From Alcaligenes pakistanensis (lineage in GTDB: Bacteria; Pseudomonadota; Gammaproteobacteria; Burkholderiales; Burkholderiaceae_B): 64,000 bases of DNA. The position numbers and the translations under genes are program-made. Positions 56,637 through 64,000 of this stretch are shown here, in pieces (positions within the stretch are counted from its first letter, which is position 1; each line of letters starts with the position of its first letter). The DNA is taken from positions 3,137-67,136 of the forward strand of contig NZ_BMZN01000004.1 of assembly GCF_014652815.1 (NCBI RefSeq). Direction: 5' to 3'. The notes under the pieces were generated by a model, which saw only the letters and a list, made by a program, of their open reading frames with translations, had not been told where the DNA came from and made no database searches.

Positions 56637-58758
56637 TCTTGCGTAGTCCCGGATAGAGATAGGTATAGTCATAGGCCCGCCGCTCCCCAAAGAGCCGGGC
56701 CATGACTTGCCGCACAGATTCATTAGCGGGATTGAATTGGGGCAAGCCCAAGGTGGCGATAAAGGCCCCAATCAAGCGTTTACCGGGTAAATCCACCCCT
56801 TCAGAAAATGCGCCGCCCAAGACCGCCAATCCCACCCCCTGTCCATCCAGCGTAAAACGATCCAGAAACTGGGTTCTTTGCTGATCACTCATGCCCGCTT
56901 GCTGATGCCACAAAGGCATATCCGGCCAACGCTCCTGCAAGGCTAGGCTCACCTGTTCCAGATAATTAAAGCTGCTCAAGAACAAAAGATAATTGCCCGG
57001 TTGTTCCCGGTAAGCCTGCCCAACAATATCGCAGACCCCATTCAGGCTATGGGCTCGGTCCGCATAACGCGTGGACAAGTCGGCATACTGACGCACCCGC
57101 AATTGCTCCGCTCGATAAGGCGAAGCTACATTCAACTCGGCCGTGCTTGAGGGCAAACCCAAGACATCGCGATAGAACTGCGACGGGTTCAAGGTACCGG
57201 AGAACAGGACAACACCGTGCGCATCCCCATAGCGTTCGGCCAGAAAGGGAGCGGGCACAATATTGCGAAGATTCAGCAACACGCCATCGCGATGCGCCAA
57301 AATATCAAATAAAGAGTGCGAGCCAAACTGCCCGGCCAGATCCACAAAATACAGCAGCTCAAAATAAAATTGCAGCAAAGGACTGTCTTGGGGCATGGGG
57401 TTTTCTGCCACATAGGCTCCCAACCGAGCCGCCAGATATTCACATTGCTCCAACAGATCGGACGGAATCTTTTCCAGCCCCCATTGATCGCCCCCCTCCT
57501 CGGGTACCAGATCCTCCATCAGGCGAGTCAAAGGGGCGAAATGACGTTTCAAGGCCGACGGTGCCGCTTTACGTGCCATACGCAATTGCATTTGCGAGAA
57601 AGACGCCGAATACATGGATCGGGCCCGTTCCACTAAATTATGGGCCTCGTCCACCAGCACGGCGCTGCGCCATTGTTGCGCCAGCGTCTGGCTGTACAAA
57701 ACCGCATGTGTATCAAAGAAGTAGTTATAGTCGCCCACAATGGCATCGGCCCAACGCAACATTTCCTGCCCCAGATAATAAGGACAGACTTGATGCTCAC
57801 TAGCCACCTGTTGCAAGCGTAGGCGGTCCAAGATGGGCTGTTCCAACGCCTGCTGGCGAGCTGCGGGCAGACGATCATAAAAGCCCTGGGCCAAGGGACA
57901 GGACTGGCCATGGCAGGCTTTATCCGGATTCGGGCATTGCTTGTCACGGGCAACCATTTCCAGCACTCGCCAAGCGCCTTCTCCTTCTGGGCTTAAGCGG
58001 CTCAAGGCATCCAGGGCCATTTGTCGGCCCGAATTTTTAGCTGTCAGATAAAAAAGCTTGTCCACGCCCGCCTCGGGCATGGCTTTCAGAGCGGGAAAAA
58101 CAACGGCCAAGGTTTTGCCAATGCCCGTCGGCGCTTGGGCCAATAAACACTGCGCATCACGCTGTGCCCGAAACGCCGCCACCGCGAGTTCCCGCTGACC
58201 GACGCGGAACTGCTCAAAAGGAAATTGCAGTTCCGTACAGGCCTGATTCCGCGCCAGACGGTGCCTCTGCTCCTGCCGTCCCCATTCAACATAGGCACGG
58301 CATTGCTGCTCGAAGAAGACCCAGAGATCCGCGCGCTCCAGATACTCGGCAATGCAGGTCTCTTTGTGCTTGTCGACGTGGTAATACACCACGCTAACAG
58401 TCACGCCTGGCAAGTCGCGCTCCTGACAGATCATGGCGGCATAAACTTTAGCCTGGGCCAGATGCAAACGGCGGTGATGTTCGGGAATAGCGTCAAAAGC
58501 ACCACGATAGGTTTTCAGCTCCTCCAGGCATTTGCTGATCGGATCGTATCCATCAGCCCGACCTCGCACCAACAGCCCTTCCATCTCGTAGGACAAGGGG
58601 ACTTCAGCCTCGTAATGTGCCGGACGACGCAAACGTAATTGTTGGTGGCCTACTATGCCTTCCTGCGCTGTGGCCGCAGGGGTAAAGCGCAAGTCCAGAT
58701 CACCGCTGCGAGCGGTGAATTCACACAAGGCACGTACGCCTACTGTCCAGGCTTTCAT
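56482..58758 (-). CDS. Rad3/XPD-like helicase with N-terminal PD-(D/E)XK domain
   Basis: Start set at ATG 58758, overlapping the VRR-NUC stop (ATGA); 758 residues. The N-terminal ~180 residues carry a nuclease-like GRADGYDPISKCLEELKTY (D and E-x-K). The helicase has Walker A APTGIGKTLAV, iron-sulfur cysteines (CPNPDKACHGQSCPLA and CPYY), DEAH box VLVDEAHNLVERARSMYSAS, and C-terminal motifs (GVGLAVLGGAFSEGVDLPG, GLRKITQAAGRVIRDEQDQG). It unwinds DNA in repair and is paired with the FAN1-like nuclease upstream. Confidence 0.9.
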   Translation of the reverse strand: MKAWTVGVRALCEFTARSGDLDLRFTPAATAQEGIVGHQQLRLRRPAHYEAEVPLSYEMEGLLVRGRADGYDPISKCLEELKTYRGAFDAIPEHHRRLHLAQAKVYAAMICQERDLPGVTVSVVYYHVDKHKETCIAEYLERADLWVFFEQQCRAYVEWGRQEQRHRLARNQACTELQFPFEQFRVGQRELAVAAFRAQRDAQCLLAQAPTGIGKTLAVVFPALKAMPEAGVDKLFYLTAKNSGRQMALDALSRLSPEGEGAWRVLEMVARDKQCPNPDKACHGQSCPLAQGFYDRLPAARQQALEQPILDRLRLQQVASEHQVCPYYLGQEMLRWADAIVGDYNYFFDTHAVLYSQTLAQQWRSAVLVDEAHNLVERARSMYSASFSQMQLRMARKAAPSALKRHFAPLTRLMEDLVPEEGGDQWGLEKIPSDLLEQCEYLAARLGAYVAENPMPQDSPLLQFYFELLYFVDLAGQFGSHSLFDILAHRDGVLLNLRNIVPAPFLAERYGDAHGVVLFSGTLNPSQFYRDVLGLPSSTAELNVASPYRAEQLRVRQYADLSTRYADRAHSLNGVCDIVGQAYREQPGNYLLFLSSFNYLEQVSLALQERWPDMPLWHQQAGMSDQQRTQFLDRFTLDGQGVGLAVLGGAFSEGVDLPGKRLIGAFIATLGLPQFNPANESVRQVMARLFGERRAYDYTYLYPGLRKITQAAGRVIRDEQDQGSVYLLDERYGQRRVQQLLPDWWQIEQVRTDARSGQ

Positions 58759-60422
58759 ACGAGCTCGGGCCGGGTCACGTAGCAAACCCGTGCCGGGATG
58801 GCATGCTGGGCAAAATAACTTAACCAACGTCGTTGATTATCCTGCAGCCGGTCACCGGGCCCTTTAACTTCAATTAATTCATAGCTTTGCTGGGCAGGCA
58901 TAAAGCGCACCAAATCTGGCAAGCCGGAGCGATTGTCGCGCCAGTCTTGCAAAATGCGCTTAAATACCAACTGCAGATGCTGCGCTGGAATGCACTGCAA
59001 CGCCTGCTCGATCAAGGTTTCATCCAGGGCGGGCCAGATCAGCAAGGGGCACTGTATGCCCCGCTTCTCCTGCCAGCGCTGCCAGATCACGGTTTTGTAA
59101 TCAGCTCCATCCAGCACACTGAGGGCCTGATCAAACAAACCCTGACGGCGCGACACAAAATCCGGATTCCCCCAGTCGGCTGGGCAGGCCTGATAAGGAT
59201 GGAAGAAGGCCCCGGGCAAAGGGGCAAAAATAGCATCCCAGCTAAGTAGACCTAATAAAGCCGGGAACAGCGCATTTTCCACATAAAAAACGGGGGCTAA
59301 CGGGCTGTCCCAATGAGCCAGCACCTGCGCTTCCACCCTCTTACCATCATCAAACAAAATGAGATCGCTACGTTGGGTAGGACTTGCCGGTGTGCTTGGT
59401 GACACACTGGGCGGTGCCTCTACCGCTAGTTTGCGACGCATGCGCGGCAGCATGCGCAATAACTTTTGGGTTTCGCTTTCGTTCTCTGGCTCAAGCCAAG
59501 CCTGACAAAACAAGGGCCAGGCCCCTTGGTGATTCTCTTGGCGTTCCAGAACGCGCAATTGGCGATAGCGCGCCCCCGGCCAAGTAGTCTGGGTATAGGC
59601 CTGCTCGGCCAAGGGCCACCACTGTTGTCGCTCCGCTTGCTGACCCAATTGGAACAAAGTCTTCGCCTTGCGCCGCTGCAACCAGTCGCTGTCGGTCTCC
59701 ACAGCCTGCACAGCGGCAAGGCGCTGCACCCAGTGATCGGGATTGGCCTCGTCCTGCGCATCGCGCAACTCGGACAAGGTTTCATAGAGACGCACATCCT
59801 CGCCGTGTCGGAATGCCCGACTAGCCTGATCCAACACCACCGTTTCATAGCGATACAGCCCCAAATCGCTCAGCACGAACTCGGACCAGTCCTGGTAATG
59901 ATTGCCAAAGAACAGCAGTTGCAAGCGCTGTGCCCAATGCATTACCTCTGGCGACAAACGCAGCATGGGGGCCTGCAAACTGATATCTATGCACCATTCC
60001 AGAAAGGGCCGCGCTTGGTCGCCATGCGTTTGGCTGATCTTCTCTTGATAATCCGCCTTACGCCCGGCGGCAGGCAGATCGCTGAACAAGCGGCGCAGCT
60101 CAGGCACCGTATGGACAGCAAACACAGTGTCAAGATCCAGTTCGGGGTCCGTTTCGATCAGGCCACAAGCAGCTAACTCCTGCACCGCTGCATTCAAATC
60201 CTCAATCTCGGCGTAACGCAGCTTGTCGATGCGAAATACGGGGCCTTTGCGCATCAACAAACGAACCAATAAGGCTTGCGCTGGCTGAGAGGCCAGCAAA
60301 AAACCACGGCCGCAATGGACGTGTTCTGGCTCCAGCAAGTCGGCACTGGCGTGCTGTACCCAGTGCAAAACCTGATGGAAATTATGCAGATAGTAGAAAG
60401 GAGGAAGCTCTGGCGGGGTCAT
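58755..60422 (-). CDS. FAN1-like VRR-NUC structure-specific nuclease
   Basis: The 555-residue protein has an N-terminal helical SAP-like region (HCGRGFLLASQPAQALLVRLLMRKGPVFRIDKLRYAE), a TPR-like middle, and a C-terminal VRR-NUC domain with the catalytic pattern NRSGLPDLVRFM ... ELIEVKGPGDRLQDNQRRWLSYF. Bacterial FAN1 relatives cut branched DNA and repair interstrand crosslinks. It is followed by the Rad3-like helicase in the same operon, as in other bacteria. Confidence 0.9.
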   Translation of the reverse strand: MTPPELPPFYYLHNFHQVLHWVQHASADLLEPEHVHCGRGFLLASQPAQALLVRLLMRKGPVFRIDKLRYAEIEDLNAAVQELAACGLIETDPELDLDTVFAVHTVPELRRLFSDLPAAGRKADYQEKISQTHGDQARPFLEWCIDISLQAPMLRLSPEVMHWAQRLQLLFFGNHYQDWSEFVLSDLGLYRYETVVLDQASRAFRHGEDVRLYETLSELRDAQDEANPDHWVQRLAAVQAVETDSDWLQRRKAKTLFQLGQQAERQQWWPLAEQAYTQTTWPGARYRQLRVLERQENHQGAWPLFCQAWLEPENESETQKLLRMLPRMRRKLAVEAPPSVSPSTPASPTQRSDLILFDDGKRVEAQVLAHWDSPLAPVFYVENALFPALLGLLSWDAIFAPLPGAFFHPYQACPADWGNPDFVSRRQGLFDQALSVLDGADYKTVIWQRWQEKRGIQCPLLIWPALDETLIEQALQCIPAQHLQLVFKRILQDWRDNRSGLPDLVRFMPAQQSYELIEVKGPGDRLQDNQRRWLSYFAQHAIPARVCYVTRPELV

Positions 60423-60461
60423 AAGTAAGCTGTGTATATATCCAGCTACTTTAGCATTCCT

Positions 60462-60977
60462 TCAAGTCTGGCGCGACTCCAACAAACGCATCCAGTCACG
60501 TAACAAGGTATCCAGACTTTGCCGTTGCCTTGCATCCAGGCCTTCCAGCATGTTTTCTTCGTTCGCTAAATGGTCCACGACAACCGCATCCACACAGGCC
60601 AGACCCGTCGGGCTTAAGCGCACCAGAATACGGCGGGCATCTTCCGGGTCCGCAATGCGTTCAATCAAACCCTGCTTTTCCAGGCCCTGCAAACGATGCG
60701 TCATGGTGCCGGAACTGACCATCAAGGTGGAAAACAAGGCCGTAGGTGCCAAGGTGTAGGGCGGACCGGAGCGGCGCAGACTGGCCAGCACATCGAACTC
60801 GCCCAATTGCAGGCCGTGACGCCTGAAATTTTCGCTCATCTGTTTTTGCAGCAGTTGAAAGCAGCGCGTCATGCGTCCCAGCAGAGCCATCGCCTCCAGG
60901 TTCTGCAAGTCGGGCCGCTGTTCCCGCCATTGATTGATGATCAGGTCTACCGCGTCGCGGTCTTCGCTCGTACTCAT
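60462..60977 (-). CDS. MarR-family regulator
   Basis: The 171-residue protein has a MarR core: MTRCFQLLQKQMSENFRRHGLQLGEFDVLASLRRSGPPYTLAPTALFSTLMVSSGTMTHRLQGLEKQGLIERIADPEDARRILVRLSPTG. It represses its own gene and the divergent exporter gene through the palindromes between them, probably relieved by small ligands. The long N-terminal ~40 residues include a helix for dimerisation. Confidence 0.92.
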   Translation of the reverse strand: MSTSEDRDAVDLIINQWREQRPDLQNLEAMALLGRMTRCFQLLQKQMSENFRRHGLQLGEFDVLASLRRSGPPYTLAPTALFSTLMVSSGTMTHRLQGLEKQGLIERIADPEDARRILVRLSPTGLACVDAVVVDHLANEENMLEGLDARQRQSLDTLLRDWMRLLESRQT

Positions 60978-60994
60978 GGTTTCTCGATTCTGAT

Positions 60995-61054
60995 ATTTAT
61001 CTTGATATTAAGATAAATCATCCCTACACTGGCATTTATCTCGACATCAAGATA
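60995..61054. promoter_or_regulatory. Two MarR operators in the divergent promoter region
   Basis: ATTTATCTTGA...TTAAGATAAAT (60995-61018) is a 24-bp palindrome with one mismatched pair. TATCTCGAC/ATCAAGATA (61037-61054) is a second copy, centres 39 bases apart, about four helical turns. They lie between the marR-type gene start at 60977 and the exporter start at 61063, covering both promoters. Confidence 0.8.
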
Positions 61055-61062
61055 CTTTCATC

Positions 61063-61938
61063 ATGAACCGATTTTCCCTTTGGATTGTGACGGCGCTGAC
61101 CGCACTGGGCCCTGCCATCTGGGGCTCTACCTATATTGTCACTACCGAAATTCTGCCGCCTGATCGCCCTTTTATTGCGGCATTTTTACGCTGCTTTCCT
61201 GCTGGCCTGATGCTGTTACTGTGGAGCCGCCGCATGCCAGCCCCTGGCGATTGGGGGCGCACCCTGATTTTGGCCGCCTTGAACATTGGTGCTTTTCAGG
61301 CACTGCTCTTTGTCGCAGCCTATCGCTTGCCGGGTGGTTTGGCGGCCGTCGTCGGTGCGGCTCAACCTTTAGTGGTTATTGCGCTGGCCTGGGCATTGGA
61401 AGGCAAACGCCCCGTCACAATGGCCTTAGTCGCCTGCCTGGTGGGTATTTTCGGCATGGGGGTTTTACTACTGTCCCCAGAAAGCCAATGGGATACCTGG
61501 GGTATGGTGGCCGCGGTTGTGGGCGCTTTATGTATGGCGTTGGGCACCTATTTGTCGCATCGCTGGCGTAGCGGCATGCCCATTTTGGCGTTCACGGCCT
61601 GGCAGTTAATGTTAGGCGGCTTGATGCTCGCCCCCTTGGCTCTATGGGTGGACCCGCCGCTGGATAGCTCCTTAAGCACGGTGCAAATTGGCGGCTATCT
61701 GTATCTCTGTTTGGTGGGCGCTCTGCTAGCCTACACCCTATGGTTCCGCGGCATTGCGGTCTTGCCTTCGGTAGCGGTGTCTTCGCTGGGCCTGCTCAGC
61801 CCGTTGACCGCTGTAATCTTGGGTTGGCTGATTTTAGGTCAGGCCATGACAGGCTCTAGTCTGATAGGCATTATTTTGGTGATGGGCAGCGTGCTGGCAG
61901 TGCAATGGATTAGTAATCGGCCCAAAAAATCGAATTAA
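61063..61938 (+). CDS. DMT/EamA-family exporter
   Basis: The 291-residue inner membrane protein has ten predicted helices in two EamA repeats (ALGPAIWGSTYIVTTEILPPDRP and a second around LLAYTLWFRGIAVLPSVAVSSLGLLSPLTAVILGWLILG). Such transporters export metabolites or drugs. It is divergent from a MarR regulator, so expression is probably induced by a compound it exports. A 13-bp hairpin follows it. Confidence 0.9.
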   Translation: MNRFSLWIVTALTALGPAIWGSTYIVTTEILPPDRPFIAAFLRCFPAGLMLLLWSRRMPAPGDWGRTLILAALNIGAFQALLFVAAYRLPGGLAAVVGAAQPLVVIALAWALEGKRPVTMALVACLVGIFGMGVLLLSPESQWDTWGMVAAVVGALCMALGTYLSHRWRSGMPILAFTAWQLMLGGLMLAPLALWVDPPLDSSLSTVQIGGYLYLCLVGALLAYTLWFRGIAVLPSVAVSSLGLLSPLTAVILGWLILGQAMTGSSLIGIILVMGSVLAVQWISNRPKKSN

Positions 61939-61996
61939 GCAGGTATAAAAATAGCGCCCCTTTTTTAGCTGAACGGGTGGGCGCACGGTGTAGAGC

Positions 61997-62036
61997 TCAC
62001 TATCTTGCTACTCCACTCGAAGCAGCAAGATAGTGA
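61997..62036. terminator. Bidirectional hairpin between convergent genes
   Basis: TCACTATCTTGCT (61997-62009) and AGCAAGATAGTGA (62024-62036) form a perfect 13-bp stem with a 14-base loop between the exporter and MocR genes. The T-tract is weak on both strands. Confidence 0.7.
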
Positions 62037-63344
62037 TTAATAGCGTTCTTGAAGCACTTGGGCCAAATCAGTTGAAAAGCGCTGTGCACCTTTGGCATCC
62101 AGATTGGCAAAGCTGACACGTAAACCTTGAGCAGGGTTACTCACACCAAACACTTGCCCAGATCGCACCAGCCAGCCACGCGCGGCCAACCCGGCCAACA
62201 CAGGTTCGGCTTCCCGATCCAGCGGAATCCACAAGTTGAAACCCTCTTCGCTATCCCAAAAAGGGATGCTTTGTTTTTTCAAGGCATGCATCAAATCAGT
62301 GCGAGCCTGCACATAAGCCGCTTGCGCCACGCGGGTCTGCGCTTTGATATCCGTATCGGTCAGGCCATGCACGACCATTTGCTGCAAGAGATGGCTGACC
62401 CATTGCGCGCCAGATGCCAAGCGCTGAGACAGGCGTTCGCCGGTTTGCAGATCAGAGGCCACCAAAGCCACACGCAAATCAGGTCCCAGGCCCTTGGATA
62501 CGGAACGGATCAGGGCCCAGCGCAGATGATCGGCGGGAATCACATTGCGATAAGGGCTGCTGGCCAGCATCCAAAAGTGGTCATCAATCATTAACAGCAG
62601 CTCGGGATACTGCTTGAGGATTTGTTCGATTTGCTTGGCCCGCGCCCGGCTCAAGGAGCAGCCCGTGGGGTTGTGCGCACGCGGTGTCAGAATCAAGGCG
62701 CGCAGGCCATCTGCCAAGGCTTCTTCCAGAGAAGCGGGCACAATGCCTTCACTATCAACCGCGATACCCACTGGCTTATAGCCCAAGGTATTGACCGAGT
62801 TAATGCTATTCAGATAGCCCGGATCTTCAATCCCGACCTTATCGCCCGCCAGCAGAAAGGCTTGCAACAGACGCTCGATTGCATCTACTGCGCCATAGCT
62901 GACGTGATAATCGGTCTCCAGCGGTGTGTCTTTATGAAAAACCTGTTGGCACACGGCGCGCAGTTCGGGCACCAAGGGATCCGCGCCGTACAAGGCCTGG
63001 GTTTGGCCACGCACCCCAGCCGTCAATTGTGTGGGAGCCGGCAAATAAGCCAGTGCCGGATTACCACTGGCCAGATCCTGCAAGGCTGAACTGGCGCCAT
63101 GACCTTCACGCGCCAATTCACGAATAGCCTCGCGGATACGCGTGCCACGGCGGCCCTGGGCATCGGCCACCCCCGCTGACACCAAACGCTTATAAGCAAG
63201 GGCGACGGTGTTCCGGTTCAATCCCAGTGTTTGGGCTAATTCGCGCACCGGCGGCAATATCTGGCCCGGAGCAATACGCCCCAGCGCCACTTGTTGCCGG
63301 ATATCATCGAAAAGTTCCTTCGCATTGCTTCCCTGGATATTCAT
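62037..63344 (-). CDS. MocR/GntR-type regulator (PtsJ-like)
   Basis: The 435-residue protein has an N-terminal GntR winged HTH (ELFDDIRQQVALGRIAPGQILPPVRELAQTLGLNRNTVALAYKRL) joined to an aminotransferase-like domain (~95-435) with the PLP lysine in LRWALIRSVSKGLGPDLRVALVA. The N-terminus resembles PtsJ, which regulates pyridoxal kinase in enterobacteria. The neighbour yggS also handles PLP, which supports a vitamin B6 role (inference). Confidence 0.85.
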   Translation of the reverse strand: MNIQGSNAKELFDDIRQQVALGRIAPGQILPPVRELAQTLGLNRNTVALAYKRLVSAGVADAQGRRGTRIREAIRELAREGHGASSALQDLASGNPALAYLPAPTQLTAGVRGQTQALYGADPLVPELRAVCQQVFHKDTPLETDYHVSYGAVDAIERLLQAFLLAGDKVGIEDPGYLNSINSVNTLGYKPVGIAVDSEGIVPASLEEALADGLRALILTPRAHNPTGCSLSRARAKQIEQILKQYPELLLMIDDHFWMLASSPYRNVIPADHLRWALIRSVSKGLGPDLRVALVASDLQTGERLSQRLASGAQWVSHLLQQMVVHGLTDTDIKAQTRVAQAAYVQARTDLMHALKKQSIPFWDSEEGFNLWIPLDREAEPVLAGLAARGWLVRSGQVFGVSNPAQGLRVSFANLDAKGAQRFSTDLAQVLQERY

Positions 63345-63421
63345 TTTGACCTATGACATAATAGTTTGTGCGCGACCCGCAGGGTCGAGTTTATCTTTTT
63401 TTTCTTCCTTATTGGTGCGCC

Positions 63422-64000
63422 ATGTCCGAATCCGCCCCTGATGTACTTCACGCCGAGCATTATCCCACCTCCACCAGTGTAGAGGCATTTCGGGAACGCA
63501 TTGCCCTGGTACAACAAAGAATTGACACTGCTTGTCTGCGCTACGGACGGGCTGCTGGCGATGTGCGTCTGTTAACGGTCAGTAAAACCTTCGGGATTGA
63601 CCGTATTCGTCTGGCATATCAAGCCGGTTGCCGCTTGCTGGGCGAGAACAAGGTTCAAGAGGCAGAAGGCAAATACGAGGCGCTGCGCGAAGAACTACCC
63701 GATTTGGAATGGGCTGTTATTGGACACTTGCAAAGCAATAAAGCCAAGTCTGTTGCGCGCTTTGCGTCTGAATTCCACGCCTTGGACAAGCTCAAGACCG
63801 CCGAAGCACTGGACCGCCGTCTGCAAATCGAAGGCCGTAGCCTGGATGTATTCGTACAGGTGAACACCTCGGGCGAGGAAAGCAAATTTGGGTTGCCGCC
63901 CGACGAAGTTCACGCTTTTGTGCGCGAATTACCACAGTTTTCTGCGCTACGTGTGAAGGGTCTGATGACCTTGGCCCTGATGGACGCGGACCCGGAACGG
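63422..64000 (+). CDS. yggS: YggS/PLPBP family PLP homeostasis protein (partial)
   Basis: The frame runs off the window after 193 codons (C-terminus missing). It has RLLTVSKTFGIDRIRLAYQAGCRLLGENKVQEAEGKY with the PLP-binding Lys, WAVIGHLQSNKAK, and VFVQVNTSGEESKFGLPP, then LRVKGLMTLA. PLPBP proteins balance cellular pyridoxal phosphate. A CGACCC-GCA-GGGTCG hairpin lies between it and the divergent regulator. Confidence 0.93.
   Translation, partial: MSESAPDVLHAEHYPTSTSVEAFRERIALVQQRIDTACLRYGRAAGDVRLLTVSKTFGIDRIRLAYQAGCRLLGENKVQEAEGKYEALREELPDLEWAVIGHLQSNKAKSVARFASEFHALDKLKTAEALDRRLQIEGRSLDVFVQVNTSGEESKFGLPPDEVHAFVRELPQFSALRVKGLMTLALMDADPER

Overview
The window covers two different pieces of a betaproteobacterial chromosome. 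Gene content and style point to the Alcaligenaceae, most likely Alcaligenes: nadA-nadB, a tandem glycine riboswitch ahead of a D-amino-acid dehydrogenase gene, and a MocR-type regulator beside yggS. This assignment is inference, because no marker gene was searched.

Bases 1 to about 42,540 are most of an integrated siphovirus-type prophage. Its integrase (41156-42376) lies against the 3' end of a tRNA-Val(GAC) gene, and the left end of the prophage is outside the window. The minus strand from about 17 kb down to 1 carries the late head and tail genes: small and large terminase, DUF4055-type portal, scaffold-like protein, capsid, connectors, tail tube, a tail chaperone pair joined by a -1 frameshift, tape measure and tail tip proteins. 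From 23.9 kb down to 19.3 kb the minus strand carries the early replication operon: Cro-like regulator, YdaT/CII-like protein, NinB, YbcO-like nuclease, an initiator gene with internal iterons, a DUF6475-like protein, a DUF1064 nuclease and a Q-like candidate late regulator. The lysogeny region holds a short repressor, then a ParB-like protein plus adenine methyltransferase cassette, a small membrane protein, and a small gene under a near-perfect LexA box. From 27.8 to 42.4 kb the plus strand holds the other early operon: small proteins, the DUF1351/Erf/YqaJ/SSB recombination set, RdgC, a frameshifted PAPS-reductase-like gene, a methyltransferase, an AlpA-like protein and the integrase. Opposite-strand cargo genes interrupt this operon.

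The regulatory logic is unusually readable. Both early promoters are TTGACT-17-TATACT with the same 9-5-9 palindrome between their boxes, so one repressor probably controls both. The left promoter would start the Cro-like mRNA at its own ATG. The right promoter is followed by a three-way-junction RNA and then intrinsic terminators, which resembles RNA-mediated (put-like) antitermination. The repressor has no visible cleavage domain, and a small gene lies under a LexA box, which suggests induction by an SOS-controlled antirepressor.

Cargo genes flanked by terminators or lying against the operon direction include a HEPN-like two-gene cassette (6.5-7.7 kb), a BamE-like lipoprotein, a double-sensor HNH protein of the EVE type, a membrane protein plus RNNLFH-motif (HEPN-like) pair, and a VOC protein. 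These are the best candidates for undescribed defence or exclusion functions.

Bases 42,614-64,000 are chromosomal. In order they hold a YkgJ-like cysteine-cluster protein, a Tas-like aldo-keto reductase, nadA-nadB behind two palindromic operators, a two-component system whose kinase is fused to a periplasmic binding protein, and the Fe3+-type ABC transporter it probably controls. A glycine riboswitch and D-amino-acid dehydrogenase gene follow. Next come a Rad3-like nuclease-helicase with a FAN1-like VRR-NUC protein, a MarR regulator divergent from a DMT exporter, a PtsJ-like MocR regulator, and the start of yggS.
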